The notes beneath the pieces are model-generated. The model was not told the origin of the DNA. It ran no database searches and saw nothing but the letters and a program-made list of their open reading frames with translations. A program made the translations under genes and the position numbers. Below are positions 43,183 to 51,104 of a DNA stretch of 64,000 nt, in pieces; within the stretch, counting starts at the first letter, position 1; every line of letters begins with the position of its first letter. The stretch comes from Flagellimonas maritima (lineage in GTDB: Bacteria; Bacteroidota; Bacteroidia; Flavobacteriales; Flavobacteriaceae), in assembly GCF_003269425.1 (NCBI RefSeq), contig NZ_CP030104.1, positions 3,443,001 to 3,507,000 of the forward strand, written 5' to 3'.

Positions 43183-44013
43183 ATGCCATTTATAACAAAT
43201 AAAACAGCCAAGGAACCCGTTGATATTTTTTATGAGGACTATGGGGAAGGGCAACCCGTAATCCTAATTCATGGGTGGCCTCTTAGCCAAAAGTCTTGGG
43301 AACAACAGGTCTGGAAAATTGTGGAGGAAGGATATCGCTGCATTTCGTACGACCGTAGGGGATTTGGGATTTCTTCCGCACCGTGGGAAGCTTATGATTA
43401 CTCTTCACTTGCCAGTGATCTGAACACCATTATAGAAAAGCTTGATTTAAAGGAGTGTGTAATCGTCGGTTTTTCTATGGGCGGCGGGGAGGTCGTTCGT
43501 TACTTGACAGATTATGGTACCGAACGTATTGACAAGGCCGCATTGATTAGCTCCATAGTTCCTTTGGTCAAGCAAAAAGATGATAACCCCAACGGTGTGC
43601 CCGAGGAAGCGCTCAATGACATTAAGGAAGCGCTACAAAACGACCGTGTCGGGTTTTTGAAAAACTTCCATAAGGGATTTTATAATTATGACGGCAATAC
43701 GGATAGAATATCGGAGGCACAATTGGAATATGACTTTATTATAGCTTCGCATGCCTCGCCCCGTGCCACCATCCAAGCCGCACTCGCTTGGATGCATACC
43801 GATTTTAGGCCAGAACTCAAGAACGTTACCGTCCCCACGCTTATCGTTCACGGCGATGCCGACGAAACTGTACCCATCGCAACTTCGGCCGAACAAGCGG
43901 CGAAGGGCATTTCAGATAACAGGTTTGAAATTATTAAGGGCGGTCCGCACGGCCTGAACATCACCCATGCGGAGGAGCTTAACACGATTTTAATAGATTT
44001 TTTAAAAAGCTGA
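43183..44013 (+). CDS. Alpha/beta hydrolase (non-haem chloroperoxidase / esterase type)
   Basis: A 276-aa cytoplasmic hydrolase. The oxyanion motif ILIHGWPLSQKSW, the nucleophile elbow GFSMGGGE, the acid in VHGDADETVP and the late histidine in GGPHGLNIT give a complete triad. Sequence style matches cofactor-free haloperoxidases and arylesterases; the true role is likely ester or perester hydrolysis. First clear chromosomal gene right of the island. The M23 peptidase gene follows 70 bases downstream on the same strand. Confidence 0.92.
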   Translation: MPFITNKTAKEPVDIFYEDYGEGQPVILIHGWPLSQKSWEQQVWKIVEEGYRCISYDRRGFGISSAPWEAYDYSSLASDLNTIIEKLDLKECVIVGFSMGGGEVVRYLTDYGTERIDKAALISSIVPLVKQKDDNPNGVPEEALNDIKEALQNDRVGFLKNFHKGFYNYDGNTDRISEAQLEYDFIIASHASPRATIQAALAWMHTDFRPELKNVTVPTLIVHGDADETVPIATSAEQAAKGISDNRFEIIKGGPHGLNITHAEELNTILIDFLKS

Positions 44014-44083
44014 ACCCCATTTGGACGGATGGTGTAAAATTATCGTTCCCAACTTTATCCGTATAAGGTCTCACTGGCTCTCG

Positions 44084-45214
44084 ATGCGTAAATTTTGTAT
44101 CATTATCATCTTGATTATAGCCGTGGTCTCCTGCAAAAAATTGACGGAAGCCACGGATCTTATCACCAGGCCCTCGGCACGGGAGGTTTATGCAAGAAAT
44201 TTTGAAGGGGACACCGTTATTTTTCCGAAATGGGAACGGGCCTTTAAAAAAGGCTTGCGGGATAGCCTTCAAATTGCCTTGCCTTATCTGGAAAAAGGAT
44301 TGTTCCGACCGGCGAACATGACCGTTCACAGCTATACTGTTATATTGAAAGAGGGAGAGAACTTTATGCTGAGCGTTGAAACCGATTCAATCGATGAGAA
44401 GGTGTTCTTGGATGTTTTTGATTGGACCCCCGCTGAACCGAATCAATCCAAGAAAATCATTGAAAATCGACCTGGCGAAAAATCCATCTCATTTTATGTT
44501 AAGAAATCCGGAGTATATAAAATCTTGGTTCAACCTGAAATCTCGCTATATTCAAATTTTAAAATACTCGCAAAGCGAAATCCAAGCTATGCTTTCCCTG
44601 TTCTTGGGAAAGGAAACCGTTCAATCCAAAGTTTCTGGGGCGCTCCCAAGGGTGGAGGCACTCGCTCCCATAAGGGTATCGATATTTTTGCCAAACGGGG
44701 TACACCCATAATTGCCGTTGTCAAGGGCAGTGTTTCTTCTGTAGGCGAGCGTGGCCTGGGCGGTAAACAGGTCTGGCTTTCTGATGGACTTTTTGGCAAT
44801 TCATTGTATTATGCACATTTGGACAGTATTGCTGTCCGTTCGGGCCAGAGGGTACAGATAGGGGATACTTTGGGATTTGTTGGAAATACTGGAAATGCCA
44901 AAACCACTTCCCCACATTTACATTTTGGAATCTATAAAAGGTTCGGTGGAGCAGTAGACCCTCTGCCGTTTGTAAAAAAACAAGAGCCGATCAGTGATTT
45001 TGACCTAGTTGCCTCAATTCCACTGGAAAATGGTATCATCTCATCCGGAAAGGCCAATTTGAGGGTATCCAACTCGTCCAAAGCAAAAAAAGTCGGTGAA
45101 TTGGTCAGAAGGGATTCCGTGACGGTAATGGGCCTAACCAAAGATTGGACGCATGTTCTTACCAAGGAAGGCCAGAAAGCCTTTTTATACAGATCACTTA
45201 TAAGTCCTTATTAA
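44084..45214 (+). CDS. M23 family metallopeptidase lipoprotein with C-terminal SH3-like domain
   Basis: The ATG at 44084 gives a lipoprotein signal (MRKFCIIIILIIAVVSC), so it is preferred over an upstream start at 44021. The M23/LytM domain shows HKGIDIF (H and D zinc ligands) and SPHLHFGIYK (HxH), the full zinc set, so it should cleave peptidoglycan cross-links in the periplasm. The C-terminal 70 residues (SGKANLRVSNSSKAKKVGEL, read as two parts) look like a bacterial SH3 domain for wall binding. The protein is 376 aa from this start. Confidence 0.92.
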   Translation: MRKFCIIIILIIAVVSCKKLTEATDLITRPSAREVYARNFEGDTVIFPKWERAFKKGLRDSLQIALPYLEKGLFRPANMTVHSYTVILKEGENFMLSVETDSIDEKVFLDVFDWTPAEPNQSKKIIENRPGEKSISFYVKKSGVYKILVQPEISLYSNFKILAKRNPSYAFPVLGKGNRSIQSFWGAPKGGGTRSHKGIDIFAKRGTPIIAVVKGSVSSVGERGLGGKQVWLSDGLFGNSLYYAHLDSIAVRSGQRVQIGDTLGFVGNTGNAKTTSPHLHFGIYKRFGGAVDPLPFVKKQEPISDFDLVASIPLENGIISSGKANLRVSNSSKAKKVGELVRRDSVTVMGLTKDWTHVLTKEGQKAFLYRSLISPY

Positions 45215-45391
45215 GTTTAACAGCATCCGTTCTTTCTCAGGTATGCAAAGCCTCGTAACAAAATATTCTACTGTTTTATCACCTTTCAGCACAAAATATT
45301 TAAAAGAAATTCAAAGAAAATCCCTTTTTACTAGGATTTCTGCAAAAAAATATTAGTTTATAAGAACATAACTTTAAACATAAAGAAATAT

Positions 45392-46252
45392 ATGAGGCAA
45401 TTAAAGATTACCAAACAAATCACGAACAGGGATACCAAATCATTGGAAAAGTACTTTCAAGAAATATCAAAAATTGATTTGATTACCGCAGAAGAAGAAG
45501 TGGAACTGGCCAGAAAAATTCGTGATGGTGACCAAATTGCCCTTAACAAATTAGTAAACGCCAACTTGCGTTTTGTGGTTTCCGCAGCCAAACAATACCA
45601 AGGGAACGGTCTACGGCTTTCCGACCTGATCAATGAAGGAAACCTGGGATTGGTGAAAGCGGCCCAGCGCTTTGACGAAACACGGGGCTTCAAATTTATC
45701 TCATACGCCGTATGGTGGATTCGCCAAGGAATATTACAGGCGATTTCCGAACAATCGCGTATGGTGCGGTTGCCCTTGAACAAAATCAGCGAAATCAGCA
45801 AGATAAAGAAAGTGTACTCTTCTTTGGAACAGATGTACCAACGTCCCCCCAGTGCGGTTGAGATTGCCAGGGAATTGGACATGAGTACCGCCCAGGTAAA
45901 ACTGGCGATGAAAAATTCTGGAAGGCACCTGTCCATGGACGCTCCTTTTGAGGAAGGGGAATCCTCCAATTTGTACAACGTGATAAAATCAAAGGGAACA
46001 ACCAGCCCAGATGCCAAAGTGATGAACGATTCGCTTAAAACCGATATTAATCAAGTACTGAACACACTCCCAAGCAGGGAAAGTGAAATTATACGGCTTT
46101 ACTACGGTCTTGGGGAACGAAACCCAAAGAGCTTGAGCGAAATAGGCGAACTTTTTGACATAACCAGGGAGCGCGTAAGACAGATCAGGGAAAAAGCCAT
46201 CCGTATTCTCAGGAAAAAATCCCGCAATGAAGTTTTGCTGGCTTATCTGTAA
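45392..46252 (+). CDS. RpoD-type (sigma-70 family) RNA polymerase sigma factor
   Basis: A 286-aa sigma factor of the short Bacteroidota RpoD/SigA type. It has region 1.2 (SLEKYFQEISKIDLITAEEE), region 2 with GNLGLVKAAQRFDETRGFKF (given as two overlapping parts GNLGLVKAAQ and RFDETRGFKF), ISYAVWWIRQGI, region 3 with a SMDAPF element, and region 4.2 with TRERVRQIREKAIR. Flavobacteria usually hold a close consensus RpoD and a second, diverged copy; some positions here (for example GNGLRLSDL where GxxLxLPDL is usual, and the weakly conserved middle) suggest the second copy. It is followed by a strong terminator. Confidence 0.88.
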   Translation: MRQLKITKQITNRDTKSLEKYFQEISKIDLITAEEEVELARKIRDGDQIALNKLVNANLRFVVSAAKQYQGNGLRLSDLINEGNLGLVKAAQRFDETRGFKFISYAVWWIRQGILQAISEQSRMVRLPLNKISEISKIKKVYSSLEQMYQRPPSAVEIARELDMSTAQVKLAMKNSGRHLSMDAPFEEGESSNLYNVIKSKGTTSPDAKVMNDSLKTDINQVLNTLPSRESEIIRLYYGLGERNPKSLSEIGELFDITRERVRQIREKAIRILRKKSRNEVLLAYL

Positions 46253-46322
46253 ATGCATAGAAGCATCCTATAAACGAACTGTTTTGAGTAATAACCAATA
46301 TCAGTTTTAGAATCGTTTTGCT

Positions 46323-46376
46323 TTAAGAGCCAAGGGCCAAGATAAAAAAGTCTTGATTCTTGGCTCTTAATTTTTC
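46323..46376. terminator. Strong bidirectional terminator hairpin
   Basis: TTAAGAGCCAAG at 46323-46334 pairs perfectly over 12 bp with CTTGGCTCTTAA at 46359-46370; inner bases (CAAGA/TCTTG) can extend the pairing. A T-run follows on the plus strand (46371-46375). It lies between the sigma factor gene and the convergent LytS-LytTR gene and can serve both. Confidence 0.8.
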
Positions 46377-46408
46377 TGATATTGTGATTGTTGTAATTGA
46401 ATTCCTGT

Positions 46409-47293
46409 TTAGCGTTCTATGAGTCTATTACCGATAATGGATTTGTACACTTGATTGCGAAGCACCCTACTGATCTTGATTTTGATATTCCCGATATAAA
46501 TTAAATTCCCTTCCAGTTTTGTGACATGGTCTATGCCCACTAAATAATAACGGTGTACCCTAATGAATTTTTCCTTTGGCAACTCGCCCATGATATGTTT
46601 TAGAGAGACCAAGGTCAAATATTTCTCCTTCTGGGCGGTATTAATGTGAATATAATCGCTTGCCGTTTCCACAAAAGTTATGTCGTCCACAAAGACCTTT
46701 ACCACCATTCCGTCCGCCTTTATAAAAATATAGTCCTGTACATTAGTGGGATTCCCTTTTTTGTTCAATAGGGTGTAAATGTTGTTCAAAGAATTGAACA
46801 GAACGTGCGGATTGATTTGGTTGCTCTGTAAGCCTGTTTCCGATTTTAGCTGCCTTTGTTCCAAATTTTTGATCAGCCGGTCTTTTTTGTACCATTCATC
46901 TATCAGGAACAAGGTCATGGATAGGCATAAGGATATAATGACTTCCGTAAGAACTGCAATTTTCCCCTGTATGGATTCAAAAAATTCCGATGTCGACACA
47001 GTGACGTTTTCAAAATAAAAGGCAAAATAATTTGATGTAATCAAAGTTGTCCCTACAATACTTAAAACCAGCAGCAATAGATAGCTTGCGATTCTTTTTC
47101 GCAATAATAACCTTGGAATTAGGATATACAGGTTGGCATATATCAATAAGGCATAAAAAACAAAGGGAACCGCGTTCGTCTTTATATTTTCCAGAATATC
47201 AACATTGTAATTAAGGTCGTGTACGCTCCACAATAGAAGATAGAACGACCAGAATATGATATGCTTAGAAACCTTGCCCAGATTAAAATTCAT
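46409..47293 (-). CDS. Chimeric LytS-type membrane kinase fragment fused to LytTR DNA-binding domain
   Basis: From the ATG at 47293 the product is 294 aa. Its first 135 residues have four membrane helices, then comes the LytS/His_kinase H-box QINPHVLFNSLNNIYTLL. Just after NKKGNPT the sequence switches to VQDYIFIKADGMVVKV, the start of a LytTR DNA-binding domain that runs to the end. The ATP-binding domain of the kinase and the receiver domain of a response regulator, which normally lie between these parts as two genes, are missing. It looks like an in-frame deletion that fused a kinase gene to its neighbouring regulator. The H-box lacks the usual Phe (PHV for PHF). The product may be a membrane-bound LytTR regulator without kinase activity. 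Confidence 0.85.
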   Translation of the reverse strand: MNFNLGKVSKHIIFWSFYLLLWSVHDLNYNVDILENIKTNAVPFVFYALLIYANLYILIPRLLLRKRIASYLLLLVLSIVGTTLITSNYFAFYFENVTVSTSEFFESIQGKIAVLTEVIISLCLSMTLFLIDEWYKKDRLIKNLEQRQLKSETGLQSNQINPHVLFNSLNNIYTLLNKKGNPTNVQDYIFIKADGMVVKVFVDDITFVETASDYIHINTAQKEKYLTLVSLKHIMGELPKEKFIRVHRYYLVGIDHVTKLEGNLIYIGNIKIKISRVLRNQVYKSIIGNRLIER

Positions 47294-47469
47294 TCGTTCA
47301 AGATAAATCAAAATGGATGATAATGAAATATCTTGTATAAATAATTGTGTGTAAAAACCAAGGTTTTAAACTTTTGAGCAATTTAAAACAGGAATCTTGG
47401 AATTCATGCCCAACCGCAGGAGGGGTCCAACAGCTTTCATCCTGTTTTCATCCGATTTTAAGTATGCGA

Positions 47470-47580
47470 CCCTGAAACAAGTGGTGTGTTCCTTCGTCAT
47501 TCCGAACTTGTTTCGGAATCCCATCCCCGTTGTCCTCTTTCTGTTCGTGCGACCCTACAACCTGTTCAGGGTGACGGGTA
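47470..47580. repeat. REP-like palindromic intergenic sequence
   Basis: ATTCCGAA at 47499-47506 and TTCGGAAT at 47512-47519 form a perfect 8-bp hairpin, flanked by GACCCTGAAACAAGT and CCTGTTCAGGGTGACGG, which are partly complementary to each other. Such GC-richer TTCCGAAC/CAGGGTGACG palindromes are scattered between genes in many bacteria. The stretch also contains a 65-codon open frame that I do not take as a gene. Confidence 0.6.
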
Positions 47581-48846
47581 TTATTTTAAGATGACACCCT
47601 CTTTTATTCTGAGTACTATTCTTTGATAAATGTTTGAAATATCGCTTAGCGGATTTTTGTCCAGTACCAAAAAACTGCCTTCATAACCGTCTTTTAATTT
47701 TCCTATTTTCCGATTTGGAAAAATAGTACTCGTAGCATGCTCTGTCCACATTGTAAGAAGTTCTAGGTTGGTAAATATATCCAGTTCATGTAAAAAATTG
47801 AATTCTTCAGTTGAATTGTCATTGTACATATCCGACCCTATTGCGAGTGTAACACCAGCTTCTTTAAGGATTTTTAAGTTTGCGGCTACATTTTCCACCA
47901 ATTCCTGATAGTTTTCTTTCCCTTTATCTTTTTTGACCAACGAAATGGTAGTAACCACTGTAATATCTTTTGTTTTGGCCATGACCGCATCTTCCATTGC
48001 AATTGGATTTCCATTGTGTATTTCCGGAAGATGCGCAATTTCGTCAACATTTGAATTGACGCCAACATGGAAATCATGAGCAGTTGCTACATGTGCACTG
48101 ACCCTTAAATTGGACGCATGTGCCCTCTTTACTAAATCAGGGACCAATTTTGGATTCAACCCCTTTTTTCCAAAAAAGGAAGTATCTTTTTTTCGTTTTG
48201 CATATTCTTCTGAGTGCAGCAGATTGATTTTTATAAAGTTGGGCGAAAAGGACAGTATCTTTTCCCATTTATTCTCTAAATCCAATGAATCATCTATAAT
48301 TACATAGCCATGATATTCGATTTCTTCAATAGAATTGAACAATCCATCAAAATGGCCGTATTCTAGAAATTTTTTTCGCAGAGCGATTGGGTGTCCGTCA
48401 GTGGCCGTTAGTGGTGCATGTGCCATACTGATGTCCAAACCGTCCGGTTTGTTGTAATTGTGCATCAAAGGATCGATTCGCTTTTTAATAGATGAAAGAA
48501 GCTTCACGTAAAAAATTCCATGGTTCAAATAATGGGCAATGCGTTCATCCAATTTATAATCACTTTCAAGATTGTGGTTATGGGCCTCTGCAAACGGGGG
48601 AATCACATATTTACCCGATAAATCTATGACCGTATCAACTTCTTCTTCAATACTTTTGTAATACATAAGTCCATTTTTTAACCAAACCGGCCGCTCTTTA
48701 AATTTTTTTCCATCGAACCAATTACCATCGATAAGTTTCATGGTCTTGGCATTAAAATTTGTCTTCGCGTATTTTGAATGATTGATTTTTTGGGAGTTGC
48801 AGGAAATGCAAAACACCAATACAAAAAGCACACAGTATTTTTTCAT
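47581..48846 (-). CDS. Amidohydrolase family lipoprotein (imidazolonepropionase-like)
   Basis: A 421-aa lipoprotein (lipobox CISC, cysteine at residue 16). Metal-binding motif AEAHNHN, later SAHVATAHD, a histidine in VDEIAHLPE and the aspartate of AIGSDMYND make the usual binuclear amidohydrolase set, although the first pair is HNH rather than HxH with a small spacer. The C-terminal strand IGKLKDGYEGSFLVLDKNPL is typical of the composite beta domain of dipeptidase/imidazolonepropionase-like members. Single gene; substrate unknown. Confidence 0.9.
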   Translation of the reverse strand: MKKYCVLFVLVFCISCNSQKINHSKYAKTNFNAKTMKLIDGNWFDGKKFKERPVWLKNGLMYYKSIEEEVDTVIDLSGKYVIPPFAEAHNHNLESDYKLDERIAHYLNHGIFYVKLLSSIKKRIDPLMHNYNKPDGLDISMAHAPLTATDGHPIALRKKFLEYGHFDGLFNSIEEIEYHGYVIIDDSLDLENKWEKILSFSPNFIKINLLHSEEYAKRKKDTSFFGKKGLNPKLVPDLVKRAHASNLRVSAHVATAHDFHVGVNSNVDEIAHLPEIHNGNPIAMEDAVMAKTKDITVVTTISLVKKDKGKENYQELVENVAANLKILKEAGVTLAIGSDMYNDNSTEEFNFLHELDIFTNLELLTMWTEHATSTIFPNRKIGKLKDGYEGSFLVLDKNPLSDISNIYQRIVLRIKEGVILK

Positions 48847-49154
48847 CTTAAGATTTACTTTTTATTGAAGTAATCTTAAATGCGGACCAATCAAAAAAAT
48901 AATCTTTAGGTGGAAAGCGGTAGCGGACAGAAGGTAATATTTGATAGACGGGGTGTATTGCCAATGTTGCAATTTAATAGGGACTATGCGGTTGCACTTC
49001 CCTCCTAACCTTCATTATTTACGGGAGAACCCAGCGTCTCACATAGAATATATTTGCTTATCGGCTTTACAAGAAAGGATTTTTCGATTCTTGGCATCAA
49101 ACAAAAATATGTAACTTTTTTCGTACATTTAAGATAAGTTAAATATAGACTTCT
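48847..49154. other. Divergent spacer without visible genes
   Basis: About 308 bases between the divergent amidohydrolase and the glycosyltransferase-like gene. It must hold both promoters, but I see no clear consensus box, repeat or hairpin in it. Confidence 0.4.
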
Positions 49155-50039
49155 ATGCGCTTTGTTCAATCTTTTTGGTCAAAACCAATTTTTGATGTTG
49201 AGCACCAAAACAATTGGAAGTTTAGGTATGATGGAGGTTTTCCCAATTCTTTTTTGTTTTACTGTGCTTGGACCTATAGTTGTTTATCCATTAGAAAATA
49301 TTATCCCAACCTACATTTGGTCACGGATGATTATGGCATATATCTTTTTAAGGACGTGCTGCAATTACCATATCTTTCGTTCTCCAATGCTTTGAACGAT
49401 ATAAAGGATTACAATGAGGGTGCATGGGCATTAGGAAAACTATATACATATCAACTACAGAAGGAACCCTTTTGCCATATTGACGGTGATGTTTTTCTTT
49501 TCGGTTCCGTTCTTGATCCCATACTCCAAGCTCCTGTGTTTTGTCAGAGTTTTAATTATGATTTTGGGCAATATGCCGAAATACATCCTTATATACTTGA
49601 GCATTTCAAAAATGTGCCCAAGGAGTTTACCATTCAAAATGAAAAGAACTTTAAATTGATCAATGCGGGTATTATTGGTGGCAACGATCTAAAAACAATT
49701 CAATTATACACAAGTAAAGCTTTTGAGTTGATAGATAACAATACCGATAAAATCAGTGATATGCATGGGAGTATCTTCAATCTTTATTATGAACAGTTTT
49801 TATTGAGCAACATCATTGCGCATAAAGGGATAGAAGTTGCCACACTGTTCAATAAACCTGATGGTGAACTTGATTTAGCGGCTTTTCATGGTATACCCCA
49901 CCAGACCCAATATGTTCACTTACTAAGTCACCTAAAGCTGTCTACGGCCTATATGGAACAAATAGTAGTAAGACTGCGATTGGAATATCCTGAACATTAT
50001 GAACGATTACTCAAGTTCAGTAATGAACATAGCCTATGA
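49155..50039 (+). CDS. DUF6734-like, glycosyltransferase-like protein of the peptide locus
   Basis: A 294-aa soluble protein. It reads like a GT-A-type glycosyltransferase: an N-terminal YCAWTYSCLSIRKYYPNLHLVTDDYG block, given as YCAWTYSCL and KYYPNLHLVTDDYG, a central HIDGDVFLFG (DxD-like DGD) and NAGIIGGND. I believe it matches the DUF6734 family, seen near peptide precursor genes in Bacteroidota, but this is from memory. It shares a 4-base ATGA overlap with the next gene. Both converge on the precursor gene at 50804-51004, so a role in modifying the peptide is possible. Confidence 0.68.
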   Translation: MRFVQSFWSKPIFDVEHQNNWKFRYDGGFPNSFLFYCAWTYSCLSIRKYYPNLHLVTDDYGIYLFKDVLQLPYLSFSNALNDIKDYNEGAWALGKLYTYQLQKEPFCHIDGDVFLFGSVLDPILQAPVFCQSFNYDFGQYAEIHPYILEHFKNVPKEFTIQNEKNFKLINAGIIGGNDLKTIQLYTSKAFELIDNNTDKISDMHGSIFNLYYEQFLLSNIIAHKGIEVATLFNKPDGELDLAAFHGIPHQTQYVHLLSHLKLSTAYMEQIVVRLRLEYPEHYERLLKFSNEHSL

Positions 50040-50662
50040 ATACGCGAAAAAACTTTCTGAACTGGATAAACACATTCGAAAATCCATTGATTTCTTCAAT
50101 CGATCATTCCAATTTCCTAAGCATCTATAAAAAGGATTATGTCTTTAATATTCTTGAACAATTATTGGATTCAAATGATAATCTAAAATCTATAATTGCA
50201 GATTATTATCAGCTCGAAATCCAAAGGTATCATGTTTTTGAAACAGCTCGAATAAATGAAAAGTTGGCTATGGAGCAAATAAATTTGGCTATCTTATTTT
50301 GTTCTAAATCAGATGATAAAAAACGTCAAAGCTTATTTAAAATGAATCTTTCCATATCAAATTATCTTGCAAAAAGTTCATATTTATGGAATTTTGATTA
50401 CCCTGATCATATGGAACAACGTAATACACATTATTTTTTTATACCCAGTTTTCTTCCAATAGCCCCCAAAGAAATAAGCTTAACAGGTTTTGATTCTGTT
50501 TTATTGGATATTATTAAGTATGAAGAAAGATTTACCTATCAGGAACTTTTTGAACTGATGAAAAATACGTTAGATATAAATCATGAGGAACTTGATGAAG
50601 TACTTTTTAAATTTATGCAAATTCAAATTCTTTATTACGGGACCATTTTGCCTGTGAATTAA
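50036..50662 (+). CDS. Hypothetical protein of the peptide locus
   Basis: A 208-aa mostly helical, soluble protein with no signal peptide. Its start overlaps the preceding stop by 4 bases, so the two are co-translated. I do not recognise a family; it has IILFCSKSDDKKRQSLFKMN-like helical segments and a C-terminal YQELFELMKNTLDINHEELDE stretch reminiscent of a winged-helix or carrier-type bundle. Its context suggests an accessory role for the nearby cysteine-rich peptide. Confidence 0.65.
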   Translation: MNTRKNFLNWINTFENPLISSIDHSNFLSIYKKDYVFNILEQLLDSNDNLKSIIADYYQLEIQRYHVFETARINEKLAMEQINLAILFCSKSDDKKRQSLFKMNLSISNYLAKSSYLWNFDYPDHMEQRNTHYFFIPSFLPIAPKEISLTGFDSVLLDIIKYEERFTYQELFELMKNTLDINHEELDEVLFKFMQIQILYYGTILPVN

Positions 50663-50803
50663 AGAAAGTTTAAAGCATGTGTTGTTGAAGTATGGAAATT
50701 TATAAGCTATAAACGAAATAAACAAGTGCATAAAAAAGTTCAAAGTCCGCAAAATTGGCAAACTCTGAACTTAAATTTATTCTTTTACAGAATATTTAGA
50801 TAA

Positions 50804-51004
50804 CTACCAACAGCAAATTGCATTGGGGTTAACATAAGTACAATAGTACGTTGGACATCGGTAGCCGTATCCACCTGAAATGTTCTTCATTTTAGAAGCA
50901 TCCAACTGTTGCTTTTTTAAATTCTTTAAATTCAACTTTTCCATATCATATAATGTTAATGATTCCTCCTCTTTTTCACTATTGGGGCTTTGGAGATTTG
51001 CCAT
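50804..51004 (-). CDS. Double-glycine peptide precursor, GG-Bacteroidales type, four-cysteine core
   Basis: A 66-aa peptide (or 46 aa from the internal ATG at 50944). The leader MEKLNLKNLKKQQLDASKMK with ISGG matches the natural-product precursor leaders of Bacteroidota, which start KLNLKNL and end in GG. Cleavage after G45 would free a 21-residue core with C50, C55, C64 and C65, rich in Tyr and Pro and ending CCW. The gene lies 100 bases downstream of a C39-like/VKOR/thioredoxin fusion protein gene on the same strand, which could make its disulfides. No exporter is in the window. Antimicrobial activity is an inference only. Confidence 0.82.
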   Translation of the reverse strand: MANLQSPNSEKEEESLTLYDMEKLNLKNLKKQQLDASKMKNISGGYGYRCPTYYCTYVNPNAICCW

Positions 51005-51104
51005 TAATATGAATTAAATATATAAATATTATAAGATAAATCCTACCCAATAAGTGTTAAATACTTATATTTTAACATTTTAACTACTTTATAATCAATA
51101 GTTG

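Noticed and set aside
44021..44083. Longer start for the M23 peptidase
   Set aside because: It would place polar residues before a clear lipoprotein signal that begins at 44084.
47397..47594. 65-codon frame in the REP-like spacer
   Set aside because: Formed by palindromic repeat sequence; no homologue known to me and no gene context.
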